Part shown: piece by piece, positions 7,984 to 15,788 of the stretch
How the letters are laid out: the number at the start of each line of letters is the position of its first letter
Numbering within the stretch: position 1 is the first letter of the stretch
Assembly: GCA_026389335.1 (NCBI GenBank)
Contig: JAPLIB010000092.1
Location: 62,001 to 126,000, forward strand
Direction of reading: 5' to 3'
DNA: 64,000 bases
Origin: Cyanobacteriota bacterium
Lineage (GTDB): Bacteria > Cyanobacteriota > Cyanobacteriia > PCC-6307 > Cyanobiaceae
Translations under genes and position numbers: made by a program
The notes under the pieces: generated by a model
The model's database searches: none
The model's input: only the letters and a program-made list of their open reading frames with translations
What the model was told of the DNA's origin: nothing

Positions 7984-8288
7984 GCCCTCGAGGCTCCCTG
8001 GCCGCCCATGCGCAGATTCAGGAAGGGGGCGAACAGGATCAGGCCTGGGAAGAAGAGGAACACCAGGCCGTAAACCCCCGTGCGCTCGAGTTTGCCCATC
8101 ACGGTCCAGCGCTTCACCAGCCACCAGTAGAGGGCCAGGGGGATCACCACCAGATAGGCGCCGGCCAGGACGGCATACAGGGCCAGCACCAGCAGGGTTT
8201 CACCCGAGAGCTGGAACGGCAGGTTGAACGGAAGTGCCGTGGCGATGGTGCTCAACAACCCGGACAGCGGCACGGCGCGCAAAGCCAA
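7980..8288 (-). CDS. ndhL: NAD(P)H-quinone oxidoreductase subunit L
   Basis: 102 aa. A small cyanobacteria- and chloroplast-specific subunit of the NDH-1 complex in the thylakoid membrane, used for respiration, cyclic electron flow and CO2 uptake. Three hydrophobic segments (residues 7-25, 30-55, 70-90) with the family motifs [58 protein letters not shown]. An alternative start could lie a few codons inside the frame. First gene of the ndhL-DUF3007-(trpA) set, divergent from tRNA-Leu. Confidence 0.92.
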   Translation of the reverse strand: MALRAVPLSGLLSTIATALPFNLPFQLSGETLLVLALYAVLAGAYLVVIPLALYWWLVKRWTVMGKLERTGVYGLVFLFFPGLILFAPFLNLRMGGQGASRA

Positions 8289-8315
8289 CGGCTCACAAAT
8301 CTAGGATGGGCCGGT

Positions 8316-8399
8316 GGGGGCATGGCGGAAGTGGTAGACGCAGCGCACTTAAAATGCGCAGACGGCGACGTTGTGGGGGTTCAAGTCCCCCTGCCCCCA
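8316..8399 (+). tRNA. trnL: tRNA-Leu (UAA), no intron
   Basis: The acceptor stem GGGGGCA (8316-8322) pairs with TGCCCCC (8392-8398). The anticodon stem GCGCA/TGCGC (8343-8347/8355-8359) encloses the loop CTTAAAA with anticodon TAA at 8350-8352. A class II variable arm and a GTTCAAGTC T-loop region follow. The CCA end is not encoded. Many cyanobacterial and chloroplast tRNA-Leu(UAA) genes carry a group I intron in the anticodon loop; this copy is uninterrupted. Confidence 0.95.
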
Positions 8400-8549
8400 T
8401 TGATTTTCCATCCGTCCTGGCCGGGTGACCGCCCAGGTCTGGACAGACCCGCCGGCGCTGCTCCGAGATGCTGATTCGTCACGACGGCGTGGCCGCCGCG
8501 GCCGAATGGGCCCGGACTGGCTAACAAGGGAAGAGGACCGCGAGGGCTC

Positions 8550-9110
8550 ATGTCGGCGGCCACCCCCGTTCCTGCTCCTGGCGCGGAACCCCAGATCCAT
8601 CTCCGGCCCGGCCCGGGTCCCTGCGACGGCGATGAGCGCATCGCCCGGCTGATCCGCCGCCAGGGCCGCCAGGGCGATGGCCTGATTGAGGTGCTGCATC
8701 AGGTTCAGGAGATCCACGGCTATCTGCCGAAGCCGGCGTTGTTGCAGGTGGCGCGGGCGCTGCGGCTGCCCCTGAGCCGGGTCTATGGCGTGGCCAGCTT
8801 CTACCACCTGTTTCGACTCCAGGCCCCGGCCACCCATCGCTGCGCTGTCTGCCTGGGCACGGCCTGCTTCGTGCGTGGCGGCGGGCGGTTGGCGGCGGGC
8901 CTGCAGCGGCGGTTGGGGTTGGCGTTGAATCAGACCCGTGACGATGGCACCTGGGCTCTGGAGCAGCTGAGCTGCATCGGTGCCTGCGGCCAGGCCCCGG
9001 TGCTGGTGCTGGATGGCGTGCTGTTCAGCGCTCCGCTGCTCGATCAGCCGAAAGCGCTCGATTGCTGGCTCACCAGCCTGGGCCTGCCCGCTGGTGTGGA
9101 GACGCGCTGA
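8550..9110 (+). CDS. hoxE: Bidirectional [NiFe]-hydrogenase diaphorase subunit HoxE
   Basis: 186 aa, NuoE/thioredoxin-like [2Fe-2S] subunit. Central blocks: LIEVLHQVQEIHGYLPKPALLQVARAL, VYGVASFYHLFRL, then the cluster cysteines in CAVCLGTACFVRGG and CIGACGQAP. In the Hox complex it belongs to the HoxEFU diaphorase module that exchanges electrons with NAD(P)H, ferredoxin or flavodoxin. First gene of the hox train, 150 bp after tRNA-Leu; the promoter probably lies in that gap. Its TGA overlaps the hoxF ATG by one base. Confidence 0.95.
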   Translation: MSAATPVPAPGAEPQIHLRPGPGPCDGDERIARLIRRQGRQGDGLIEVLHQVQEIHGYLPKPALLQVARALRLPLSRVYGVASFYHLFRLQAPATHRCAVCLGTACFVRGGGRLAAGLQRRLGLALNQTRDDGTWALEQLSCIGACGQAPVLVLDGVLFSAPLLDQPKALDCWLTSLGLPAGVETR

Positions 9111-10774
9111 TGGTGGCCCTTCCCCCTTGCGAACGGCCCCGGCTGCGCTGCTGCGCTGCCAGTGGTTGCCGCAGTGCGGGCGCCCGGCCGTTGCTCGCCG
9201 CCTTGCGGGCGGCCGCGGCCGCAGGCGGCACCGCCCCGGATGGCATAGCTGCAGGAGATCAGGCCGCAGACGACATCTCTGCTGGGGCGTCAGCCGCGCC
9301 GGAACCCCTGGAGGTGCGTTCGGTCGGCTGTCTGCGGCTCTGCGGTGAGGGGCCGCTGGTGGCCTGGGATGGTCCTGAAGGCACCCGTCTGTTCGGGGGG
9401 CTGGCGCCAGCGGCGGCCGCGGCTCTGGTGGACCAGGTTCGGGGGCTGGCGTCGTTGCCGTTGGCGGCGGACCCTGCCCTGGTCAGCCATCAGCTTGATC
9501 TTGAGCAGCCCTTTTTCCGGTTGCAGCGGCCCCTGGTGCTGGAGGGGTGCGGCATCGTCGATCCGGAGCGCATTGAGGCTGCCCTCGCCCATGGCAGTTA
9601 TGCCCAGTTGCGGCGCGTGCTGCACGAGCTGAGCCCCGAGGCGGTGCGCGAGCAGGTGCGCCGCAGTGGATTGCGGGGGCGGGGCGGCGGTGGCTATCCC
9701 ACCGGCCTCAAGTGGGACACGGTGGCCCTGCAGCCGCCGGGGCGGCGCTATGTGGTGTGCAATGCCGATGAGGGCGATCCCGGTGCCTTCATGGACCGCA
9801 GCGTGCTGGAGGGTGATCCCCATCGGCTGCTGGAAGGGATGGCGATCGCCGCCTACGCGGTGGGGGCCGATCACGGCTACCTCTATGTGCGGGCCGAGTA
9901 TCCGCTGGCGATCGAGCGCCTGCGGCTGGCCCTGCAGCAGGCGCGTCAGCAGGGGCTGCTGGGCCCGAGCATCGCCGGCACGGCCTTTGCGCTTGAGCTG
10001 GAGGTGCGGGTGGGGGCCGGCGCCTATGTCTGCGGCGAGGAGACGGCCCTGCTGCATTCGATCCAGGGCCAGCGCGGCATACCCCGCACCCGGCCGCCCT
10101 ATCCGGCCCAGGCGGGGCTGTGGGGGGCGCCGACCCTGATCAACAACGTGGAAACCTTTGCGGCCGTGCCCGTGATCCTGCGGCAGGGGGGAGATTGGTA
10201 TGCCGCCATCGGCAGCGAGGGCAGCCGCGGCACCAAGGTGTTCAGCCTGTCGGGGGCGATTCGCCACACCGGCCTGGTGGAAGTGCCGATGGGCATCAGT
10301 TTGCGCACGGTGGTGGAAACCATGGGCGGCGGCGACCCCGATGGTGGCGCCGTGAAGGCCGTGCAGACGGGCGGGCCCTCGGGGGGCTGCATCCCCGCCG
10401 ATCTGCTCGATACCCCCGTCGATTTCGAGAGTCTGCTGTCCCTCGGTTCGATGATGGGCTCCGGCGGCATGGTGGTGATCGGCCAGGGCACGGCGATGCC
10501 GGAGGTGGCACGCCATTTCATGGCCTTCAGCGTCAACGAGAGCTGTGGCAAGTGCGTGCCCTGTCGGGCTGGCACCGTGCAGTTGCTGGCCCTGCTGGAT
10601 CGCTTCGTGGAGCAGCGGGCCACGGCAGCGGATCTGGAGGCGCTGGAAGCGCTCTGCGCCATGGTCAAGGCCACCAGCCTCTGCGGCCTGGGGCAGGCGG
10701 CGCCGAATCCGGTGCTCAGCACCCTGCGCCATTTCCGCCAGGAGTACACCGCGGCGCTGGGGCCGGGGTCATGA
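9110..10774 (+). CDS. hoxF: Hydrogenase diaphorase subunit HoxF (NADH/FMN binding)
   Basis: 554 aa from the ATG at 9110. The N-terminal ~100 residues form a thioredoxin-like [2Fe-2S] domain (CCAASGCRSAG, CLRLCGEG). Next comes the NuoF-type core: GRGGGGYPTGLKWD (NADH/FMN site), ADEGDPGAFMDRS, GAGAYVCGEETALL, and the [4Fe-4S] motif ESCGKCVPCRAGT near residue 480. It is the FMN-containing entry/exit point for NAD(H) electrons. Coupled to hoxE and overlapping hoxU by 4 bp (ATGA). Confidence 0.96.
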   Translation: MVALPPCERPRLRCCAASGCRSAGARPLLAALRAAAAAGGTAPDGIAAGDQAADDISAGASAAPEPLEVRSVGCLRLCGEGPLVAWDGPEGTRLFGGLAPAAAAALVDQVRGLASLPLAADPALVSHQLDLEQPFFRLQRPLVLEGCGIVDPERIEAALAHGSYAQLRRVLHELSPEAVREQVRRSGLRGRGGGGYPTGLKWDTVALQPPGRRYVVCNADEGDPGAFMDRSVLEGDPHRLLEGMAIAAYAVGADHGYLYVRAEYPLAIERLRLALQQARQQGLLGPSIAGTAFALELEVRVGAGAYVCGEETALLHSIQGQRGIPRTRPPYPAQAGLWGAPTLINNVETFAAVPVILRQGGDWYAAIGSEGSRGTKVFSLSGAIRHTGLVEVPMGISLRTVVETMGGGDPDGGAVKAVQTGGPSGGCIPADLLDTPVDFESLLSLGSMMGSGGMVVIGQGTAMPEVARHFMAFSVNESCGKCVPCRAGTVQLLALLDRFVEQRATAADLEALEALCAMVKATSLCGLGQAAPNPVLSTLRHFRQEYTAALGPGS

Positions 10775-11487
10775 GCGTTGTCACCCTGCAGGTGGATGGG
10801 CGGGATGTGGCGGTGCCGGCCGGATCGACCCTGCTGCAGGCGATCCGGGCGGCAGGGCTGTCGGTGCCCACCCTGTGCGATCTCGAAGGCCTTGAGCCGG
10901 TGGGCGCCTGTCGCCTCTGCCTGGTGGAGCTGGAGGGCAGCCAGCGGCTGTTGCCGGCCTGTGCCAGCGAGGCCAGCGAAGGCCAGGTGATTCGCACCGA
11001 TACGGCCCAGCTGCAGGGCTATCGCCGCATGGCGGTGGAGCTGTTCTTTGCCGAAGGCAACCATGTGTGTGCTTTCTGCGTTGCCAATGGCACCTGCGAG
11101 CTGCAGGACGTGGCGGTGGCGGTGGGCATGGATCATTCCCGCTTCCCTTACCAGTACCCCCAGCGCTCGGTGGATGCCTCCCATCCGCGCTTCAGCCTCG
11201 ACCACAACCGCTGCATCCTCTGCACCCGTTGCGTGCGGGTCTGCGATCAGATCGAGGGCGCCCATGTCTGGGATGTGGCCGAGCGCGGCAGCGATTGCCG
11301 CATTGTCGCCGGCCTCGACCAGCCCTGGGGCGAGGTGGACGCCTGTACCTCCTGCGGCAAGTGTGTCGACGTCTGCCCCACCGGCGCCCTGTTCGCCAAG
11401 GAAGACACCACGGCGGAAAAGCATCCCCATCCCGAGCGGGCCGGCCAGCTGCGGCGGGCCCGGGAGCAGCGCCAATGGATCTCATGA
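10771..11487 (+). CDS. hoxU: Hydrogenase diaphorase subunit HoxU (Fe-S)
   Basis: 238 aa. An N-terminal plant-type [2Fe-2S] domain (CDLEGLEPVGACRLC...PAC) is followed by the His-Cys cluster region (HVCAFCVANGTC) and two 4Fe-4S motifs (CILCTRCVRVC and CTSCGKCVDVCPTG). It wires HoxF to the hydrogenase module, as NuoG's N-terminal part does in complex I. Overlaps hoxF at its start and hoxY at its end. Confidence 0.96.
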   Translation: MSVVTLQVDGRDVAVPAGSTLLQAIRAAGLSVPTLCDLEGLEPVGACRLCLVELEGSQRLLPACASEASEGQVIRTDTAQLQGYRRMAVELFFAEGNHVCAFCVANGTCELQDVAVAVGMDHSRFPYQYPQRSVDASHPRFSLDHNRCILCTRCVRVCDQIEGAHVWDVAERGSDCRIVAGLDQPWGEVDACTSCGKCVDVCPTGALFAKEDTTAEKHPHPERAGQLRRAREQRQWIS

Positions 11488-12089
11488 CGATCTCTGCCAC
11501 CCCCGCTCAGGATCCCGCTCAGGCCCGGCCCAGGCTGCGGTTGGCGACCGTCTGGCTGGCGGGCTGTTCCGGCTGTCACATGTCGTTTCTGGATCTCGAC
11601 GAATTTCTGTTTGAGCTCGCCGAGGCGGTGGACATCGTCTACTCGCCGGTGGCGAGCGACACCAAGATCTATCCCGAGCAGGTGGATGTCTGCCTGGTGG
11701 AGGGGGCGGTGGCCAATGTCGACAACCTGGAGCTGGCCCTCACCTTGCGGCAGCGCACGGCGCTGGTGATCTCCTTCGGCGACTGTGCCATCAGCGCCAA
11801 TGTGCCTGGCCTGCGCAATCTCTGCAGTGCCCCGGGCCGCGACAGTGCCCGCACGGTGCTGGAGCGGGGCTATCTGGAGCTGGCCGATGCCAGTGCCCAG
11901 CTGCCGTTTGCCCCCGGCATCGTGCCGGAGCTGCTGCCCAAGGTGCTGCCCCTGCATGAGGTGATCCCCGTGGATCTCTACCTGCCGGGCTGTCCGCCTT
12001 CGGCCGAGCGCATCCGTGCCGCGATCGCGCCGTTGCTGGTGGGGCAGAGACCTCGCATGGAAGGCGCATCGATGTTGAGGTTCGGCTGA
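11484..12089 (+). CDS. hoxY: Hydrogenase small subunit HoxY
   Basis: 201 aa from the ATG at 11484 (an in-frame ATG also lies at 11475). It carries the proximal [4Fe-4S] ligands of small [NiFe]-hydrogenase subunits: [10 protein letters not shown] at about residue 26, [14 protein letters not shown], and LPGCPPS near the end. It has no twin-arginine signal, as expected for the cytoplasmic or thylakoid-associated bidirectional enzyme. The ATGA overlap with hoxU and the 1-bp overlap with hoxH indicate stoichiometric co-translation. Confidence 0.96.
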   Translation: MTISATPAQDPAQARPRLRLATVWLAGCSGCHMSFLDLDEFLFELAEAVDIVYSPVASDTKIYPEQVDVCLVEGAVANVDNLELALTLRQRTALVISFGDCAISANVPGLRNLCSAPGRDSARTVLERGYLELADASAQLPFAPGIVPELLPKVLPLHEVIPVDLYLPGCPPSAERIRAAIAPLLVGQRPRMEGASMLRFG

Positions 12090-13531
12090 TGGCGCGCACC
12101 ATTGTCATTGATCCGGTCACCCGGATTGAGGGTCACGCCAAGATCACCCTGCACCTCGACGATGACGGCCATCTCGTCGACAGCCGTTTCCATGTGGTGG
12201 AGTACCGCGGCTTCGAAACTTTCTGCGAAGGGCGGCCGTTCACCGAGATGGCCGGCATCACCGCCCGCATCTGCGGCATCTGCCCAGTGAGCCATCTGCT
12301 GGCGGCGGCCAAGACCGGCGACAAGTTGCTGGCGGTGGCGATTCCGCCGGCGGCCGTGAAGCTGCGGCGCCTGCTCAACCTGGCCCAGATCACCCAGAGC
12401 CACGCCCTCTCCTTCTTCCATCTCAGCAGCCCCGATTTCCTGCTGGGCTGGGAGAGCGATCCGGCTCGCCGCAACATCTTCGGGCTGATGGCGGCCGATC
12501 CGGAGCTGGCCCGCGCCGGCATCCGCCTGCGCCAGTTCGGTCAGCAGATTCTGGAGCTGCTCGGCGGCCGCAAGATTCATCTCGCCTGGGCGGTGCCCGG
12601 TGGGGTGCGCTCGCCATTGAGTCTTGAGGCGCGGGACTGGATCCTGGCGCGCTTGCCCGAGGCGCAGGCGACGATCCGCCTGGCCCTGGAGCTGCACAAG
12701 CGCCAGCTCGATGGCCCCCTGCAGCAGGAGCAGCGCCTGTTCGGCAGTTTCCCCAGCCTGTTCATGGGCCTGGTGACACCGGCGGGGTTGTGGGAGCACC
12801 TCGAGGGTCAGCTGCGCTTCCGTGCCAGTGACGGCAGGATCGTGGCCGATGGCCTGCGGGAGGACGACTACGCCAGCTTTCTGGCGGAGGCGGTGGAGCC
12901 CTGGAGTTATCTGAAGTTCCCCTACTACCGGCCGCTTGGCTATCCCGATGGCCTCTACCGAGTGGGGCCCCTGGCGCGGCTCAATGTCTGTGACCGCATC
13001 GGCAGCCCCTGGGCCGACCGGGAGCTGACGGAATTCCGCCAGCGCAGTGGCCAGGTGGCCATCTCGAGTTTCGCCTATCACCATGCGCGGCTGGTGGAGA
13101 TCGTCGCCTGCCTGGAGGCGATCGCCACGCTTGTCGAGGATCCGCAGCTGATGAGTGGTCGGGTGCGTAGCCATGCCAGCCTCAATCGCAACGAGGCCGT
13201 GGGGGTGAGTGAGGCGCCGCGGGGCACCCTCTTCCATCATTACCGCGTCGACGACGACGGCCTGCTGACCAAGGTGAACCTGATCATCGCCACCGGCCAG
13301 AACAACCTGGCGATGAACCGCACCGTGCATCAGATCGCCCGCGCCTACATCCCCGATCCAGTGCCGGCGGGAGTGGAGATTCCCGAGGCCCTGCTCAACC
13401 GGCTGGAGGCGGGCATCCGCTGCTTCGACCCCTGCCTGTCCTGCAGCACCCATGCCGCCGGTCAGATGCCGCTGGCGATCAGCCTGGTGGCGGCCGATGG
13501 CCGGGTGCTGGCGGAGCGTTGCCGCGGATGA
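12089..13531 (+). CDS. hoxH: [NiFe]-hydrogenase large subunit HoxH
   Basis: 480 aa catalytic subunit. Ni-Fe ligands: [10 protein letters not shown] (C62, C65) and DPCLSCSTH (C449, C452). A 25-residue C-terminal extension follows His455 and would be removed by the HoxW protease after nickel insertion. It catalyses reversible H2 oxidation/proton reduction with NAD(P) or ferredoxin through HoxEFU. All four cysteines are intact, so the enzyme should be functional. Its stop codon overlaps the start of hoxW by 4 bp. Confidence 0.97.
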   Translation: MARTIVIDPVTRIEGHAKITLHLDDDGHLVDSRFHVVEYRGFETFCEGRPFTEMAGITARICGICPVSHLLAAAKTGDKLLAVAIPPAAVKLRRLLNLAQITQSHALSFFHLSSPDFLLGWESDPARRNIFGLMAADPELARAGIRLRQFGQQILELLGGRKIHLAWAVPGGVRSPLSLEARDWILARLPEAQATIRLALELHKRQLDGPLQQEQRLFGSFPSLFMGLVTPAGLWEHLEGQLRFRASDGRIVADGLREDDYASFLAEAVEPWSYLKFPYYRPLGYPDGLYRVGPLARLNVCDRIGSPWADRELTEFRQRSGQVAISSFAYHHARLVEIVACLEAIATLVEDPQLMSGRVRSHASLNRNEAVGVSEAPRGTLFHHYRVDDDGLLTKVNLIIATGQNNLAMNRTVHQIARAYIPDPVPAGVEIPEALLNRLEAGIRCFDPCLSCSTHAAGQMPLAISLVAADGRVLAERCRG

Positions 13532-14115
13532 GTGGTCCCGGGCCGGGCTCGATCCCAGCACCGACGCCAGCGGTCCCGACAGCTCGGGCCCAGACAGCAG
13601 CGTCTCAGGCTGCAGACACGCCGTGCGCCGTGACGGATCCTCGGACATCGCAGCGGCTGCTGCTGGCGCAGGGGACCGCGCCGCCGGCCCGCTCGCTGGT
13701 GATCGGCATCGGCAATCCATTGCGCAGCGACGACGGCGTTGGCTGGCAGTTGGCCGAGGAGCTGGGCGGCCTCGCCGTGCACCAGCTCACGCCTGAGCTG
13801 GCGGCCGAGCTGGCGATGGTGGAGCGGGTGTTGTTTGTGGACGCCTGGCAGCTGCCGCTGGGGCCTGGTAGGACCCAGCCCTGGCTGCGCGTCGTCGCCC
13901 CAGGGGCCGGTGGGCCGGGTTCCAGCCATCGGCTGGAGCCGGCGGATCTGCTTGCCCTGGCGGCCGCCCTCTATGGAGCCCAGCCCGTGGCCCATGAGCT
14001 GCTGCTGCCAGCCCGCGATTTCGCCCATGGCACCGGGCTCTCGCCCGGCCTGCGCCGCCAGCTGCCGCGGGCCCGGCGCCTGCTCAGACAGTGGCTGGTG
14101 CCGAGCGATGCATGA
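13528..14115 (+). CDS. hoxW: Hydrogenase maturation endopeptidase HoxW
   Basis: 195 aa. After a ~50-residue Ala/Pro/Thr-rich N-terminal extension comes the protease core: [16 protein letters not shown] with the nickel-sensing Asp, a second acidic site in VLFVDAWQL, and [19 protein letters not shown]. It would clip the HoxH C-terminal tail after His455. The long low-complexity N-terminus is unusual for the family and may not be translated; a start nearer SLVIGIG is possible. ATGA-coupled to hoxH and overlapping hypA. Confidence 0.9.
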   Translation: MSGPGPGSIPAPTPAVPTARAQTAASQAADTPCAVTDPRTSQRLLLAQGTAPPARSLVIGIGNPLRSDDGVGWQLAEELGGLAVHQLTPELAAELAMVERVLFVDAWQLPLGPGRTQPWLRVVAPGAGGPGSSHRLEPADLLALAAALYGAQPVAHELLLPARDFAHGTGLSPGLRRQLPRARRLLRQWLVPSDA

Positions 14116-14449
14116 GCTCAGCCTGCTGGATCGGGTGCGGGAGCTGGCGCTGGCCCAGGCCGAGCGCCATGGCGCCAGTCGCATCACTGCCATCACCCTG
14201 CGGATCGGCGCCCTGGCGGGGGTCGACCCCGAGGCCCTGCGGTTTGCCCACGAGGTGGTGATGGTGGACACGATCGCTGCCGGCAGCCTTCTGCACCTGG
14301 AGCTGGTGGCCGCCCGCTGCTTCTGCAGCCCCTGCGGTGCCCCGTTTGCGGCGGCGGATGGGGTCTGCGTCTGCCCGGACTGCGGCACGATCAGTGGCGA
14401 GCTGCTGCAGGGGCGGGAGCTGGAGCTGGCGGCGTTGGAGTTGGTCTGA
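14108..14449 (+). CDS. hypA: Hydrogenase nickel incorporation protein HypA
   Basis: 113 aa starting [15 protein letters not shown]; the N-terminal Met-His is the Ni-binding end in this family. Zinc-finger cysteines follow the CFCSPCG...CVCPDCG pattern around residues 74-96. HypA delivers nickel with HypB to the large-subunit precursor. Overlaps the end of hoxW by 8 bp. A short remnant on the opposite strand separates it from hypB. Confidence 0.95.
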   Translation: MHELSLLDRVRELALAQAERHGASRITAITLRIGALAGVDPEALRFAHEVVMVDTIAAGSLLHLELVAARCFCSPCGAPFAAADGVCVCPDCGTISGELLQGRELELAALELV

Positions 14450-14530
14450 GCGGCCCGCTCCCGGTATGGCCTCCGACGGCACGGCGGGCGGGCTTCGAAA
14501 GCCGGGTCGCTTTGCCGGCGGGTGGCGGCT

Positions 14531-14719
14531 TCAGCTGAAGCGGTCCGTGTGGTGGTGGACGGCACGCCACTGGCCCCGGTGAATGGCGCCGGCGGGACCT
14601 ATGTCGCTGATGTCATCGCGCTCGAACCAGATTGCCTCGACAGCGGAGAGATTTCCGCGAAACATCTGGTTGAAGGCGGCGTAGGGGGCCTGCACGGCGT
14701 CATCGGGGGATGGGGCCAT
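14531..14719 (-). pseudogene. Truncated NTF2/SnoaL-like remnant
   Basis: A 62-aa frame on the minus strand reading APYAAFNQMFRGNLSAVEAIW then DDISDIGPAGAIHRG resembles the N-terminal half of NTF2-like (DUF4440-type) proteins, which are normally about 130 aa. It stops before the C-terminal half. It is the only minus-strand gene-like sequence inside the hox-hyp train. It could be a decayed gene or a chance similarity. Confidence 0.4.
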
Positions 14720-14813
14720 GGGATTGGGTCCTCGCAGGCCGGCAGCCGCAATCGACGCTAGCGTCAATTTCGGAGGATCCCAGCCAGGGGCCGCCGTCTG
14801 GAGCGGAATCGCC

Positions 14814-15788
14814 ATGTGTGTGGATTGCAACTGCGGCCGTAGCGATCCCGAGGCTGTGGTGGTTTCCGGGGTCAGCGCTCGTCCCGACCCGGATCGCCCT
14901 GATCATCACCAGACTCCACACCATCATTTCTCGCACGGCCATCTGCCGCACGACCATCCGCATGACGACCATCCGCAACAGGAGCTCTTGCGACAGGAGG
15001 TGGCTCCCCACGGTGATGATCAGCACCGCTTTCAGAACGTCTCTTCCCACGGCGATCATCACCATGTCGAGCCGGCTTCGCCGTTGCCTTCCCAGTTGCC
15101 GTTGCGGCCGCGGGTGTTGACGCTGGCGGAGCGTCTGCTGGCCCACAACGACGCCCATGCCGCCGTCAACCGCCAACGCTTTGCGGCGGCGGGGGTGAGG
15201 GTGGTGAACCTGCTCTCTTCGCCCGGGTCCGGCAAGACGGCCCTGCTGGAGCGGCTGGCCGGCGCGGCCCGGGGAGCGATGGCGGTGATCGTCGGCGATT
15301 TGGCCACCGATAACGATGCCCGCCGCCTGCGGGCCGCCGGCCTGCCGGCGGTGCAGATCACCACCGGCCAGGCCTGCCATCTGGAGGCGGCGATGGTGCA
15401 GCGGGCCGTCGATGCCCTCGAGGCCCAGGGCCAGCCCCTGGCGGCGCTGGAGCTGCTGCTGATTGAAAATGTCGGCAATCTCGTCTGCCCCGCCGCCTAC
15501 GACCTCGGCGAGAACCTGCGGCTGGTGCTGCTGGCGGCCGGTGAGGGCGAAGACAAACCGCTGAAATATCCCGCCCTGTTTCACTCCGCCGATCTGGTGG
15601 TGATCAGCAAGATCGACCTGGCTGCAGCCGTGGCGTTCGATCGGCCCCAGGCCCTGCGGGCGATTGCCACGGTGGCACCGCAGGCCCAGGTGTTCGAGTG
15701 CTCGGCCCGCACTGGTGCCGGCATCGAGGCCTTGCTGGCGGCGCTCTTACCGGTGCCCCCCGTAGCGGTCCCGCCCCTGCCGCTGTGA
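14814..15788 (+). CDS. hypB: Hydrogenase maturation GTPase HypB
   Basis: 324 aa from the ATG at 14814, chosen because the family's N-terminal CxxCxC motif (MCVDCNCG) follows directly. Residues 35-85 are extremely His-rich (HHQTPHHHFSHGHLPHDHPHDDH), a nickel storage/buffering tract. The GTPase domain shows LLSSPGSGKTALL (P-loop), VGDLATDNDARRL, ENVGNLVCPAAYDLGE and ISKIDLA. It stores nickel and drives its insertion with HypA. Overlaps hypF by 4 bp. Confidence 0.96.
   Translation: MCVDCNCGRSDPEAVVVSGVSARPDPDRPDHHQTPHHHFSHGHLPHDHPHDDHPQQELLRQEVAPHGDDQHRFQNVSSHGDHHHVEPASPLPSQLPLRPRVLTLAERLLAHNDAHAAVNRQRFAAAGVRVVNLLSSPGSGKTALLERLAGAARGAMAVIVGDLATDNDARRLRAAGLPAVQITTGQACHLEAAMVQRAVDALEAQGQPLAALELLLIENVGNLVCPAAYDLGENLRLVLLAAGEGEDKPLKYPALFHSADLVVISKIDLAAAVAFDRPQALRAIATVAPQAQVFECSARTGAGIEALLAALLPVPPVAVPPLPL

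Noticed and set aside
11978-13720. 580-aa minus-strand open frame antisense to hoxH/hoxW
   Set aside because: Shadow of high GC content in the coding strand; Gln/His/Arg/Ala-rich with no family pattern, while the plus strand has hoxH with all active-site motifs.
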